DNA of 64,000 bases from Tamaricihabitans halophyticus (GTDB lineage: Bacteria; Actinomycetota; Actinomycetes; Mycobacteriales; Pseudonocardiaceae), in NCBI RefSeq assembly GCF_004340875.1, contig NZ_SLXQ01000002.1:186001-250000 (forward strand). The letters are read 5' to 3'. The position numbers and the translations under genes were made by a program. The notes beneath the pieces are model-generated. The model had not been told where the DNA came from. It saw nothing but the letters and a program-made list of their open reading frames with translations, and did no database searches. Of this stretch, positions 7,819-16,939 are shown one piece after another. The first letter of the stretch is position 1; each line of letters opens with the position of its first letter.

Positions 7819-10611
7819 CTAGGCGACGCCGGGGTCGGACGTCTGCTCCGGTGCGGCAGCGACATCGTCGATCTGGTACTTGCGTACCGCGGCGACCACG
7901 TCCTCGTGCTTCACCTCGCCGCGTTTGGCGAGCGCGGTAAGCGCGCCAACCGCGATCGATTCGGCGTCCACATTGAAGTACCGCCGAGCCGCTGGGCGGG
8001 TGTCGGAGAAGCCGAAACCATCGGTGCCAAGGGTGAGCATGTCGGTCGGCACCCACGGCCGGATCAGATCGGGCACCGCGCGCATCCAGTCGGATACCGC
8101 GACGACCGGTCCCGCGGCCTCTGCCAGCGCCCTGGTGACATAGGGCACCTGCGGCTCGGCCTCCGGGTTCAGCAGGTTGTGCTTGTCGACCTCGACCGCG
8201 TCCTTGCGCAATTCCGACCACGAGGTCGCGGACCACACGTCGGCCCGCACGCCCCACTCCTCGGCGAGGAGCTGCTGGGCACGCAGCGCCTCCGGCATGG
8301 TGACCCCGGAGACCAGGATCTGTGCCCGTGGCCCGCTCTCGCCAGCAGCGCGCTGATAGCGGTACAAGCCGCGCAGCAGTCCGTCCACATCCAAACCGTC
8401 CGGCTCCGGCGGCTGCTGGTACGGCTCGTTGTACACCGTGAGGTAGTAGTAGATGTCCTCCGGCGCCTCGCCGTACATCCGGCGCAGCCCGTCCCGCACG
8501 ATATGCGCGATCTCGAACGACCAGGACGGGTCGTAGCTGACCACCGCGGGGTTGGTCGCGGCGAGCAGCAGCGAATGCCCGTCCGCGTGCTGCAGGCCCT
8601 CCCCGGTGAGGGTGGTCCTGCCGGCGGTGGCGCCGAGTACGAAACCCCGTGCCATCTGGTCAGCCGCGGCCCAGAGCCCGTCGCCGGTGCGCTGGAAACC
8701 GAACATCGAGTAGAAGATGTAGATCGGGATCATCGGTTCGCCGTGCGTGGCATACGAGGTACCCACGGCCGTGAACGAGGCGACCGAGCCCGCTTCGTTG
8801 ATGCCCTCGTGCAGCAGCTGACCCGCTTCGCTTTCCTTGTAGGCCAACATCAGTTCCGCGTCCACGGAGGTGTAGAGCTGGCCCTTCGGGTTGTAGATCT
8901 TCTGCGTGGGGAACATCGAGTCCATCCCGAACGTACGTGCTTCGTCCGGGATGATCGGAACGATGCGGGCGCCGATCTCCTTGTCCTTGGCGAGGTCGCG
9001 GACCAGCCGGACGAACGCCATCGTCGTGGCGACCTCCTGCTTGCCGGAGCCCTTCCGGATGATGTCGTAGACCTTGTCGCCAGGCAGCACGAGATTGGTG
9101 GCTTTGCTTCGCCGCTCCGGCAGGTACCCGCCGAGCTGTTCGCGCCGGTGCCGCAGGTACTCGATATCCGAGGAGCTCTGCCCTGGGTGGTAGTACGGCG
9201 GCAGGTACGGGTCGGCCTCGAGTTCCTTGTCCGAGATGGGAATGTGCATCTCGTCGCGGAAGAGCTTGAGGTCCTGCAGGGTCATCTTCTTCATCTGGTG
9301 CGTGGCGTTGCGACCGGCGAAATGCGGTCCAAGCCCGTAGCCCTTGATCGTCTTGGCCAGGATGACCGTGGGCTGCCTCGGCTGCTCCATCGCCGCCTGG
9401 TATGCGGCGTAGACCTTCCGATAGTCGTGCCCACCGCGCTTCAGATTCCAGATCTCCGCGTCCGAGAGGTCCTTGACCATCTCCTTGGTGCGTGGATCGC
9501 GACCGAAGAAGTGTTCCCGGACAAAGGCGCCGTCATTGGCCTTGTAGGTCTGGTAGTCACCATCCAGCGTGGTGTTCATCAGGTTGACCAGCGCGCCGTC
9601 CTTGTCCCCGTACAGCAGGGAGTCCCACTCGCGGCCCCAGATAACCTTGATCACATTCCAGCCGGCGCCGTGGAAGAACGACTCCAGCTCCTGAACGATC
9701 TTGCCGTTGCCGCGAACGGGACCGTCCAACCGCTGCAGGTTGCAGTTGATCACGAACGTGAGGTTGTCCAGGCCCTCCCAGGCGGCGGTGTGTACCAGCC
9801 CGCGCGATTCGGCCTCGTCCATCTCGCCATCGCCGAGGAACGCCCATACGTGCTGGTCCGAGGTGTCCTTGATGCCCCGGTCGCGCAGGTACCGGTTGAA
9901 CCGCGCCTGGTAGATCGCGTTCATCGGACCGATACCCATGGACACCGTGGGGAACTCCCAGAAGTCCGGCATCAGCCTTGGGTGCGGGTAGGACGGCAGC
10001 CCGCCGCCCGCGCCGGCGTGCGAGTGTTCCTGGCGGAAGCCGTCCAGCTGGTGCGGGCTCAACCGCCCCTCGAGGAAGGCGCGCGCGTAGACGCCGGGTG
10101 AGGCATGTCCCTGGATGAAGATCTGGTCGCCGCCGCCAGGGTGGTTCTTGCCGCGGAAGAACCAGTTGAAGCCGACCTCGTAAAGCGTCGCCGAGGAGGC
10201 GTAGGTGGAGATATGCCCGCCGACGCCAACGCCGGGGCGCTGCGCGCGGTGCACGGTCATCGCGGCGTTCCACCGGATCCAGGCGCGATAACGGCGTTCT
10301 ACTTCCTCGTCGCCGGGGAACCACGGCTCGCGCTCGGTCGGGATGGTGTTGACGTAGTCCGTGCTGGTCAACGCGGGCACCCGGACGCGCTTCTCCCGAG
10401 CGCGCTCCATCAGCCGGAGCATCAGATATCGGGCGCGCTGGGGCCCACCCTCATCCAGCATCGCGTCGAAGGATTCGAGCCATTCGCTGGTCTCATCTGG
10501 ATCGATATCTGGAAGGTGCGCGGCCAGACCATCGCGGATCACACGGACTCGGGCGGCCGGGCGCTTGACCTGCGCCTCGGGTTGGGAACCGCCGGTGTTC
10601 TGCGGGGCCAA
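7819..10611 (-). CDS. aceE: Pyruvate dehydrogenase E1 component, homodimeric type
   Basis: AceE decarboxylates pyruvate with thiamine diphosphate and passes the acetyl group to the lipoyl domain of the E2 subunit, giving acetyl-CoA. The 930-aa length is normal for single-chain E1. Visible signatures are [17 protein letters not shown] (from about residue 133) and the ThDP-Mg motif GDGEMDE at residues 260-266 closing with NCN at 289-291. The start is TTG at 10611, supported by GAGGAG about six bases upstream. It is transcribed alone and ends in a strong hairpin. The E2 and E3 genes are not in the window, which is usual for actinobacteria. Confidence 0.97.
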   Translation of the reverse strand: MAPQNTGGSQPEAQVKRPAARVRVIRDGLAAHLPDIDPDETSEWLESFDAMLDEGGPQRARYLMLRLMERAREKRVRVPALTSTDYVNTIPTEREPWFPGDEEVERRYRAWIRWNAAMTVHRAQRPGVGVGGHISTYASSATLYEVGFNWFFRGKNHPGGGDQIFIQGHASPGVYARAFLEGRLSPHQLDGFRQEHSHAGAGGGLPSYPHPRLMPDFWEFPTVSMGIGPMNAIYQARFNRYLRDRGIKDTSDQHVWAFLGDGEMDEAESRGLVHTAAWEGLDNLTFVINCNLQRLDGPVRGNGKIVQELESFFHGAGWNVIKVIWGREWDSLLYGDKDGALVNLMNTTLDGDYQTYKANDGAFVREHFFGRDPRTKEMVKDLSDAEIWNLKRGGHDYRKVYAAYQAAMEQPRQPTVILAKTIKGYGLGPHFAGRNATHQMKKMTLQDLKLFRDEMHIPISDKELEADPYLPPYYHPGQSSSDIEYLRHRREQLGGYLPERRSKATNLVLPGDKVYDIIRKGSGKQEVATTMAFVRLVRDLAKDKEIGARIVPIIPDEARTFGMDSMFPTQKIYNPKGQLYTSVDAELMLAYKESEAGQLLHEGINEAGSVASFTAVGTSYATHGEPMIPIYIFYSMFGFQRTGDGLWAAADQMARGFVLGATAGRTTLTGEGLQHADGHSLLLAATNPAVVSYDPSWSFEIAHIVRDGLRRMYGEAPEDIYYYLTVYNEPYQQPPEPDGLDVDGLLRGLYRYQRAAGESGPRAQILVSGVTMPEALRAQQLLAEEWGVRADVWSATSWSELRKDAVEVDKHNLLNPEAEPQVPYVTRALAEAAGPVVAVSDWMRAVPDLIRPWVPTDMLTLGTDGFGFSDTRPAARRYFNVDAESIAVGALTALAKRGEVKHEDVVAAVRKYQIDDVAAAPEQTSDPGVA

Positions 10612-10917
10612 GGGATCTCCTCGCCTGTGTTGGGAACGTGCTTAGCCCGGCTCGTTGGCACCGCGCCGGGGGTGCTACCCGCTATCGTCACCCGAAAAGC
10701 GGCTAGCGTCATTGCTACTGATCGGTATGTCCAGCGGGTGGGGTACCTGCCTTAGTTGTGGCACGGATCAGGGTATTACCGGTGTGGACGGTTGCGCGGG
10801 CGCCGTCCCCGGTGTTCGCTTGCCCCAGGACCGATTTATTGGTAGATCACTTGCGGCGGTCTGCGCCCGGGCATGGAGGCGCCGTGGCCGCACGAGCAAT
10901 TTGGAGGAGTGAAGGTC
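10612..10917. other. aceE / DUF3052 divergent intergenic region
   Basis: This 306-base gap separates two divergent genes and holds no convincing gene. A 7-bp inverted repeat, ACCCGCT (10677-10683) and AGCGGGT (10733-10739), and a smaller TAGC-N6-GCTA element in the segment between its arms lie on the aceE side. They could bind a regulator of pyruvate dehydrogenase, but this is speculation. No clear -35/-10 pair was found. Confidence 0.4.
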
Positions 10918-11352
10918 GTGGTCGCCGCGGGAGACGCCGACAGCACTGGCGTCGCCGACAGGCTCGGCATCAAGCCGGACATGGTAGTGCAGGAAATCGG
11001 CTGGGACGAGGACGTTGATGACAACGTACGGGCCGCCGTCGAAGAGCGGATCGGTGCTGAGCTGCTCGATGAGGACGCCGATGAGGTGATCGACGTCGTG
11101 CTGCTGTGGTGGCGGGACGACGACGGAGACCTCGTGGACGATGCGCTGGTGGACGCGATAAGTCCACTGGATGAGAACGGGGTGATCTGGGTACTCACCC
11201 CGAAGACCGGGCGCGCGGGGCATGTGGAGCCGAGCGATATCTCCGAGGCCGCGCAGACCGCTGGGCTGGCGCAGACGTCGAATATCAGTGTCGCGGACGA
11301 TTGGGGCGCGACCAGGTTGGTGCGTCCGCAGTCGGCGAAGGCGAAGCGTTAA
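10918..11352 (+). CDS. DUF3052 family protein
   Basis: The 144-aa acidic cytoplasmic protein carries the family landmarks KPDMVVQEIGWDEDVDD, VLLWWRDDDGDLVDDALVDA, VIWVLTPKTGRAGHVEP and SDISEAAQTAGLAQTS. The family is conserved through Actinomycetota and often lies near aceE and ahpE, as here; its biochemical role is not known to me. GTG at 10918 is taken as the start because GGAGG (10903-10907) stands ten bases upstream. GTG at 10909 or ATG at 10873 would lengthen the N-terminus with residues not typical of the family. It may share a transcript with ahpE, 234 bases on, but a separate promoter is more likely. Confidence 0.85.
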   Translation: MVAAGDADSTGVADRLGIKPDMVVQEIGWDEDVDDNVRAAVEERIGAELLDEDADEVIDVVLLWWRDDDGDLVDDALVDAISPLDENGVIWVLTPKTGRAGHVEPSDISEAAQTAGLAQTSNISVADDWGATRLVRPQSAKAKR

Positions 11353-11586
11353 CCGCTGGGCTTCGGGTTAGCCCAGTTGGAGCTGGGTTCCGGGGTCGGA
11401 CTAGCCCGAGGGGCGGACTAGCTCGAGCGTTGCACAGGCTCGCTTGGCGACGTGGTTTCCGGCCGGATGTTGGCGTGCCTTAGGGTGGGTTCGCACAGGA
11501 CGCGAGGGCGCGGCGGGTGAGCGGAGCGAGCTCCGTCAGCGCCAGTGTTCGCGCGGACAGGTCTGAGCAGCAGAAGGATGGGCGAT

Positions 11587-12045
11587 ATGTCGGTTGAGGT
11601 CGGTTCGCAGGCTCCGGATTTCACGCTGAACGACTACAACAAGGAACAGGTGACCTTGTCGTCCTTCCAGGGGAAGAAGAGCGTTCTCCTGGTCTTCTAC
11701 CCGTTCGCGTTCAGCGGTATCTGCCAGGGTGAGCTCTGCCAGGTGCGCGATGAGCTGGCCACCTATGACAACGCCGACGTGCAGGTCATCGGGGTGTCCG
11801 TGGATACCCCGTTCAGTCTCAAGGCGTGGGCCGAGCAGCAGGGCTACCAGTTCCCGCTGCTTTCCGACTTCTGGCCGCACGGTGAGGTCGCCAAGACCTA
11901 CGGTGTGTTCAACGACGCGGCCGGCCTGGCCAACCGTGGCACCTTCCTGATCGACGCCAGCGGCGTGGTTCGCTACGCGGAGGTGAACCAGCCAGGTGAG
12001 GCGCGGGACCAGGAGGCCTGGAAGAAGGCCGTGGCGGCGCTGTAA
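11587..12045 (+). CDS. ahpE: Peroxiredoxin, AhpE type
   Basis: This 152-aa thioredoxin-fold enzyme reduces hydrogen peroxide, organic peroxides and peroxynitrite in the cytoplasm. The peroxidatic cysteine is Cys46 in the motif YPFAFSGICQGELC; a second cysteine (Cys51) follows five residues later, the pattern seen in mycobacterial AhpE. The ATG at 11587 is preferred because AGAAGG lies seven bases upstream. An ATG nine bases earlier would abut that ribosome site, and a still longer frame exists from 11545. The tRNA-Val gene follows 51 bases after the stop. Confidence 0.93.
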   Translation: MSVEVGSQAPDFTLNDYNKEQVTLSSFQGKKSVLLVFYPFAFSGICQGELCQVRDELATYDNADVQVIGVSVDTPFSLKAWAEQQGYQFPLLSDFWPHGEVAKTYGVFNDAAGLANRGTFLIDASGVVRYAEVNQPGEARDQEAWKKAVAAL

Positions 12046-12096
12046 CAATGGTTTAATGGTGCGGCTCGGGGCGGTCAGCCTCGGAGTCGACCATTC

Positions 12097-12168
12097 GGGC
12101 GCATAGCTCAGCGGAAGAGCACTTGCCTTACAAGCAAGGGGTCGCTGGTTCGAACCCAGCTGCGCCCA
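12097..12168 (+). tRNA. tRNA-Val (anticodon TAC)
   Basis: The 72-base sequence folds into a full cloverleaf. The acceptor GGGCGCA pairs with TGCGCCC, the D-stem is GCTC/GAGC, the anticodon stem CTTGC/GCAAG encloses loop CTTACAA (anticodon TAC, reading GTA), and the T-arm is GCTGG-TTCGAAC-CCAGC. The discriminator base is A, followed by CC in the genome. It marks the edge between the conserved FAS/aceE/ahpE block and the accessory genes downstream. Confidence 0.97.
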
Positions 12169-12183
12169 CCGAAACCCATCAGG

Positions 12184-13092
12184 TCAGTACCGGTGCACCT
12201 CGGGTAGGACCTGCTCGGCGATGGTCCGGATGATGCGGTCACGGTCGGCGTCGCCGCCCGCGATCTGGATCAGCACCGTGCGCACCCCTGCCTCGGCAAA
12301 CTCGCGCAGCCGCGCGATGACCTGTGCCGGATCACCGAGCAGCAGGTAGTGCTCGAGATCGGTGAAATCCTGCTGGTAACCGCCACTGACCGCGGCAAGA
12401 CCGGTCCGCCGCGCCCACGCGGCGTCGGGATCGACACACATCCAGGCGCCGAGGGCCGCGTAGACGGCGGTCCGCTCACGCCCCGCCTCCTCGGCGACAT
12501 CGCGGACGGTGCGCAAACCCTGCTCGACGTGGTGCGGTTCGACGAGATACGGAATCCACACGTCCGCGTATCGGCCGGCCCTGGACAGCGCCCGGGGTTT
12601 GCGGCCAGCCAGCCAGATCGGTGGGCCGCCCGGCTGAACCGGCGGCGGTCGCAACGCCAGTCCGTTCAGCCGAGCGAACTCACCGTCCGCTGTCACCGGA
12701 GCGCCCCGGAAAAGGCCCCGCAGCAAGGGGAGTCCCTCGTCCAGCCGGCGAAATCGGCTCCGCGGGTCGATCCCGCACGCCGCGAACTCGGCGGGAAACT
12801 CGCCCCCTGCTCCGATGCCCAATTCGAGCCGGCCGCCGGAAGCCTCGTCAACGGTCACCGCCATCTTCGCGAGCAGCGCGGCAGGATACAGCGGAAGCAG
12901 ACTGATCGAGCTGACCAGGCGAACCCGTTCGGTCGCGCCGGCAGCGGCCGCGAGCAGGGTGAGCGCGTTCGTGGGTGCGCCGTGGAAGAACACGTGCTCC
13001 CCGGCGGCCACGTAGTCGAAGCCCAGGTGCTCAGCGTGCCGTGCCTGCCTGGCGACCTGTCGAGCACTGTTGACGAGCAGGCCGACCTTCAT
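12184..13092 (-). CDS. LLM-class (luciferase-like, probably F420-dependent) oxidoreductase
   Basis: The 302-aa product is a luciferase-like TIM-barrel oxidoreductase. Visible family features are the N-terminal strand-helix HAEHLGFDYVAAGEHVF, the segment GRLELGIGAGGEFPAEFAACG around residues 88-108, and the strand PPIWLAGRKPRALSRAGRYADVW. Actinobacterial members usually use coenzyme F420, but the cofactor cannot be proved from sequence. The gene starts two bases after the enoyl-CoA hydratase-like gene ends, so the two form an operon, probably in degradation or modification of an acyl-CoA. Substrate is unknown. Confidence 0.85.
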   Translation of the reverse strand: MKVGLLVNSARQVARQARHAEHLGFDYVAAGEHVFFHGAPTNALTLLAAAAGATERVRLVSSISLLPLYPAALLAKMAVTVDEASGGRLELGIGAGGEFPAEFAACGIDPRSRFRRLDEGLPLLRGLFRGAPVTADGEFARLNGLALRPPPVQPGGPPIWLAGRKPRALSRAGRYADVWIPYLVEPHHVEQGLRTVRDVAEEAGRERTAVYAALGAWMCVDPDAAWARRTGLAAVSGGYQQDFTDLEHYLLLGDPAQVIARLREFAEAGVRTVLIQIAGGDADRDRIIRTIAEQVLPEVHRY

Positions 13093-13094
13093 TC

Positions 13095-13883
13095 CTAGGC
13101 CCCGGAGAACGTGGGCGCGCGCCGCTGCGTGAAGGCGCGCAGTCCCTCCGCGAAATCGGCGCTGCGGGCATACTCCTGGCAGGCGGCCATCTCGACAGCG
13201 AGCGCATCCGCCAACGGCGTGTCGATACCCTCGTCGACGACCTGCTTGATCCTGACCAATCCGAGTGGGCTGCGCTGCGCGATCACCTCGGCTAGCTCGC
13301 GTACCTGATCGGTGAGCGCCTCAGCCGAGGCGACCTGCGTTACCAGGCCCGCCTCATACATCCTGCTCGCCGTCCAGCTCTCCGCGGTGAACAACAGCTG
13401 CTTCGCTCGATTGACACCAATCCGCCGGGGCAGCCGGCTGGCACCACCGGCAGCGGGGAACAAGCCATAGCGAGTATGCCCGTCACTGAACGTCGCCGAC
13501 GCAGCCGCCACCACGAGGTCACAGGCCAGCACGAGTTCCAACCCGCCAGCGACAACATTTCCCTGTACTGCCGCGATCACCGGCTGGGGATGTCGGGCGA
13601 CCTGGTCGAACACTTCCGCCGCGCGCCGCAGGAACGGGGTCACTCCGGCACCGTCCAGCGAGCCGAGGACCATCTTCAGGTCCGCACCCGCGCAGAACGC
13701 CGGGCCGTTTGCGGCAAGCACGACGGCCCGTATCGACTGATCATCGGCTGCGCGGGTGAACGAGTCCGCGATCCCGTCGAGCACATCGAAGGACAGCGCG
13801 TTACGCGCGTCCGGTCGGTTGAGAGTTACCCAGGCTGTTGCGTTTTCGGTGCGATAGTCGACCACGGCAAGGTTCTCGGCCAT
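13095..13883 (-). CDS. Enoyl-CoA hydratase/isomerase family protein with an altered active site
   Basis: The 262-aa crotonase-fold protein has both oxyanion-hole segments (FCAGADLK at about 63-70 and NVVAGGLEL at about 109-117). Glu116 matches the first catalytic glutamate of mitochondrial enoyl-CoA hydratase. The second glutamate, usually in PExxLG, is replaced: the segment here reads SDGHTRYGLFPAAGG, putting His136 at that site. Hydration is therefore uncertain and an isomerase, lyase or thioesterase activity is possible. It heads the two-gene operon with the LLM oxidoreductase and is divergent from the CoA-transferase gene. GGAG precedes the ATG. Confidence 0.88.
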   Translation of the reverse strand: MAENLAVVDYRTENATAWVTLNRPDARNALSFDVLDGIADSFTRAADDQSIRAVVLAANGPAFCAGADLKMVLGSLDGAGVTPFLRRAAEVFDQVARHPQPVIAAVQGNVVAGGLELVLACDLVVAAASATFSDGHTRYGLFPAAGGASRLPRRIGVNRAKQLLFTAESWTASRMYEAGLVTQVASAEALTDQVRELAEVIAQRSPLGLVRIKQVVDEGIDTPLADALAVEMAACQEYARSADFAEGLRAFTQRRAPTFSGA

Positions 13884-13948
13884 TACGTGACTCCATCCGT
13901 TCCATCAGCGGTTGCTGACAAGTTCGGCAGTTAGCTAGATAAGACTAG

Positions 13949-14074
13949 CTGGTTAGCTTTGGCTCGGGTTCGTATCGACGGCACGTCGTCGGTATCGATC
14001 GGACATGCGGGAGATTCTTGACTACTTGGGTGCAGTATGTCGATAATCACGTCTAATAATTATTAACTGGTTAG
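13949..14074. promoter_or_regulatory. A+T-rich divergent promoter region with repeated CTGGTTAG motif
   Basis: The gap between the divergent hydratase-like and CoA-transferase genes is markedly A+T-rich. CTGGTTAG occurs at 13949-13956 and again at 14067-14074. The second copy lies in ATTAACTGGTTAGT, a near-palindrome with an AAC-N2-GTT core like operators of several TetR regulators of acyl-CoA metabolism. AGCTAG-N6-CTAGCT overlaps the first copy and TAATAATTATTA (14054-14065) abuts the second. No regulator gene is adjacent, so control would come from elsewhere. Confidence 0.45.
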
Positions 14075-14093
14075 TATGGTTTTGAGTGAGGTC

Positions 14094-15230
14094 ATGGGAC
14101 CACTCGCGGGACTGCGCATCATCGAGATGGCGGGCTTGGGGCCAACCCCGTTCGCCGGCATGCTGCTGTCCGATATGGGTGCCGAGGTGATCCGGCTCGT
14201 TCGCCCCAACGACACCAGTATCGGCGCCGGATCGTGGAACCACCTGCACCGTGGACGACCAGCCCTGGAATGCGATATCGGCACGGGCCACGGGCGGGAG
14301 CTAGTGTGTCAGCTGGCCGAACGGGCCGATGCCCTGATCGAGGGGTTCCGTCCGGGTGTCATGGAACGACACCTGCTTGGCTCGGAACAGCTCTGTGCCC
14401 GGAACCCGCGCCTGGTTTACGGCAGGGCAACCGGTTACGGTCAGGACGGCCCGCTGTCCAGACGCGCCGGGCACGACATCAACTACATCTCGATCGCCGG
14501 TGTGCTCGGCTCCATCGCCCGCGCGGGCGAACGGCCGCAGTTCCCGCTGAGCCTGCTTGGCGACTTCGGTGGGGGCGGGATGTTGCTGGCATTCGGAGTG
14601 CTGTGCGGCGTGCTCGAGGCGGGACGATCAGGACGTGGCCAGGTGATCGACGCCGCGATGGTCGATGGGACGGCGTTGCTCAGCACCGTCTTCCACGCGC
14701 TGCGCAACGCCGGTATGGCCGACGACGAACCCGGAACCAACTCGTTCGACGGCGGAGCGCACTTCTACAACGTCTATGCCACATCGGACGGTGCGTATAT
14801 CGCCGTCGGTGCCGTCGAAGCGCCGTTCTACGCCCGGCTGCTCGAAGTGCTCGGGTTGGACCCCAGGGAGTTCCCACAGTGGGATCGGGCACGGTGGCCC
14901 GAGCTGACCGACCGCTTCGCCGCGGCGTTCCGGCAGAAGACAAGAGCTGCATGGGAAATGATCCTCGAACCGGCCGACGCCTGCGCGACCGCGGTCTACC
15001 GGATCGGTGAGGCGCCGCATCATCCGCACAACGTCACACGCGGCACCTTCGTCCATGTTGGACATGATCTGCAGCCAGCTCCGGCGCCCCGATTCAGTCG
15101 AACCGTTCCCGAACTTCCCGAGCCGGCACCCGAACCCGGCACGGATCCGGGTGCCGCGCTCGCCGGTTGGGGGCTCACCGAAACCGATATCAACACGCTC
15201 ACGCGCGCCAGCCAACCCACGGAGGAATGA
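14094..15230 (+). CDS. Family III CoA-transferase / alpha-methylacyl-CoA racemase-like protein
   Basis: The 378-aa product has the CaiB/BaiF fold signatures: MGPLAGLRIIEMAGLGPTPF at the N-terminus, LLSDMGAEVIRL, and RRAGHDINYISIAGVLGSI, where His127-Asp128 match the His of alpha-methylacyl-CoA racemases. It could racemise 2-methylacyl-CoA or move CoA between acids; the GHDINY form favours the racemase branch. The start at 14094 is chosen because GTGAGG lies just upstream; ATG at 14076 is an alternative. It is followed, two bases after its stop, by an acyl-CoA ligase, giving an activation-plus-racemisation pair opposite the hydratase/LLM operon. Confidence 0.88.
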   Translation: MGPLAGLRIIEMAGLGPTPFAGMLLSDMGAEVIRLVRPNDTSIGAGSWNHLHRGRPALECDIGTGHGRELVCQLAERADALIEGFRPGVMERHLLGSEQLCARNPRLVYGRATGYGQDGPLSRRAGHDINYISIAGVLGSIARAGERPQFPLSLLGDFGGGGMLLAFGVLCGVLEAGRSGRGQVIDAAMVDGTALLSTVFHALRNAGMADDEPGTNSFDGGAHFYNVYATSDGAYIAVGAVEAPFYARLLEVLGLDPREFPQWDRARWPELTDRFAAAFRQKTRAAWEMILEPADACATAVYRIGEAPHHPHNVTRGTFVHVGHDLQPAPAPRFSRTVPELPEPAPEPGTDPGAALAGWGLTETDINTLTRASQPTEE

Positions 15231-15232
15231 CG

Positions 15233-16783
15233 ATGGATCCGGTAGAAGTCTTGCGTCGTAACGCTGAGCGCAATGGCGACCAGCTCGCGGTGATCTGTGG
15301 CGACTGGCGCCAGACTTACCGCGAGCTCTACGCGCGGTCGTGCCGGCTGGCCAACGCGATGCGCGCGGCCGGTATCGAGAAGGGAGAGCGAGTCTGCCTG
15401 CTAGCCGATAACAGTGCCGAGACCGTTGAGCTGGTGGGCGGTTTGGCGCTGGGCGGGTATGTGCGCTGCCCGCTGTATGCGCACGATTCCGCGGACCGCC
15501 ATCGCTACCTGCTCGAGCTGACCGGAGCGGTCGCCCTTGTCGTGCAAGCGAAGTACTATTCCGCGATCGCGCCAGCGGTCGCCACCTGCGAAACGGTGCG
15601 GGCGGTGATCGTTATCGGCGAGCAGCCCGACGCCGAGGTGCTGAACTACGAGTCGCTGCTGGCCAACGCCTCTCCGGAGCAACCGCCGGTCACCGTGGGT
15701 CCAGACGACCCGCACCAGATCCGGTTCTCGGCAGGCACGACCGGTCTACCCAAGGGCATCATGCATACGGTAGCTGGGTGGATGGCCGTCGGCGACGAGA
15801 CGGTCGGCTCCGTGCGGCCGCCACTGACCAGTAAGGACCGCTACCTCGCCGCCGGCCCGCTGACACATGCCGCGAACATGCCGCTGTGGCCAATCCTCGA
15901 CGCGGCCGGCACGGTCGTGGTCATGCCGGCGTTCGACCCGGCCGAATTCCTCAGGCTGGTCGAAACCGAACGTGCCACGCTTACCTTGCTCGTGGCGACC
16001 ATGGTAAGGATGATCACGCAGCACGATGACGCGCCGGCGCGGGACCTGTCCAGCCTGCGCCTGGTGTACTACGGCGCTTCCCCGATGCCCGAATCCGTGC
16101 TGGTTCGCGCGATCGACGTGTGGGGAAACATCATGCACCAGCTGTACGGGCAGAGTGAAGTCGCACCGGTCGCCGAGTTGCTTCCCGGACAGCACATAGT
16201 GGACGGTCCGCCGGAGCAGCGACGCAGGCTGCGATCTGCCGGAAAACCCACCACCAACGCGCGAATCCGCGTGGTAGATGAGAAGGACAATGAGCTGCCG
16301 GTTGGTGAGATCGGCGAGATCGTGGCGGTGGCACCGAACCGGATGGCGGAGATCTGGAATGACCCGGACGCGAACGCGGCGCGCGTCACGGTAGATGGGT
16401 GGGTTCGCACACGCGATATGGGCTACTTCGATGAGGAAGGTTACCTGTACCTCGCCGACCGCAAGGAAGACATGATCATTTCGGGCGGTTTCAACATCTG
16501 GCCAGCCGAACTGGAGAACGTGTTGACGGCGCACCCTGGGGTATCCGAGGCCGTCGTGGTTGGCGCCCCGGACGCCAAGTGGGTGGAAACGCCACGTGCC
16601 GAAGTCGTGCTGGATCAGCGTTACCCCGGTGAGGTCACCGAGCAGGAACTCATCGAGCTGACCAGGTCGAAGCTCGGGTCCGTCAAGAAGGTCACCGGAG
16701 TGCGCTTCGTCGACGAACTGCCGAAGACACCGGTTGGCAAGGTGCTCCGGCGCGTGGTGCGGGAACACTACCGGGAACACTGA
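15233..16783 (+). CDS. Acyl-CoA synthetase (class I adenylate-forming enzyme)
   Basis: The 516-aa enzyme activates a carboxylic acid as acyl-AMP and then acyl-CoA. The nucleotide motif is FSAGTTGLPKG (about residues 165-175), followed by GQSE, the hinge region with DRKEDMIISGGFNIWPAELE, and the catalytic C-terminal lysine Lys503 in KTPVGKVLRR. ATG at 15233 is preferred over 15227 because GGAGG (15221-15225) has proper spacing only to the former. It lies directly after the CoA-transferase/racemase gene and should supply its CoA-ester substrate. The natural acid is unknown; no cluster member points to a steroid in particular. Confidence 0.93.
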   Translation: MDPVEVLRRNAERNGDQLAVICGDWRQTYRELYARSCRLANAMRAAGIEKGERVCLLADNSAETVELVGGLALGGYVRCPLYAHDSADRHRYLLELTGAVALVVQAKYYSAIAPAVATCETVRAVIVIGEQPDAEVLNYESLLANASPEQPPVTVGPDDPHQIRFSAGTTGLPKGIMHTVAGWMAVGDETVGSVRPPLTSKDRYLAAGPLTHAANMPLWPILDAAGTVVVMPAFDPAEFLRLVETERATLTLLVATMVRMITQHDDAPARDLSSLRLVYYGASPMPESVLVRAIDVWGNIMHQLYGQSEVAPVAELLPGQHIVDGPPEQRRRLRSAGKPTTNARIRVVDEKDNELPVGEIGEIVAVAPNRMAEIWNDPDANAARVTVDGWVRTRDMGYFDEEGYLYLADRKEDMIISGGFNIWPAELENVLTAHPGVSEAVVVGAPDAKWVETPRAEVVLDQRYPGEVTEQELIELTRSKLGSVKKVTGVRFVDELPKTPVGKVLRRVVREHYREH

Positions 16784-16797
16784 GCGCCCTTAGCGCC

Positions 16798-16872
16798 CTG
16801 AAACGCACCGCCACCAGCGCGTTTCAGTGGTTTCGGGAGGGCTTCGGCGCGCACCGAAGCCCTCCCGAAACC
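16798..16872 (+). terminator. Tandem terminator hairpins after the acyl-CoA synthetase
   Basis: Two hairpins follow in series. CTGAAACGC (16798-16806) pairs with GCGTTTCAG (16819-16827). One base later a perfect 19-bp stem begins, with left arm 16829-16847 and right arm 16854-16872 around the six-base loop CGCGCA. The second is the strongest inverted repeat in the window. They start 14 bases after the stop codon and should block read-through into the flavin reductase gene. Confidence 0.88.
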
Positions 16873-16939
16873 CTGGCGGAGCCCATCCGCCCGACGATCG
16901 GGATCGACAGCCAGAACCCAGTAGAGGGAGTCGATTCCG

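Noticed and set aside
7906-10101. A 731-codon open frame on the plus strand opposite aceE
   Set aside because: It is the antisense shadow of aceE in G+C-rich DNA; it has no family motifs, while the minus strand encodes an unmistakable pyruvate dehydrogenase E1.
12097-12168. tRNA-Val as an integration site for a mobile element
   Set aside because: Accessory genes begin here, but I saw no integrase and no second copy of the tRNA 3' end in the downstream sequence.
15167-15232. N-terminal extension of the acyl-CoA synthetase
   Set aside because: The extension only reads through the end of the CoA-transferase gene in another frame; the ribosome site fits ATG at 15233.
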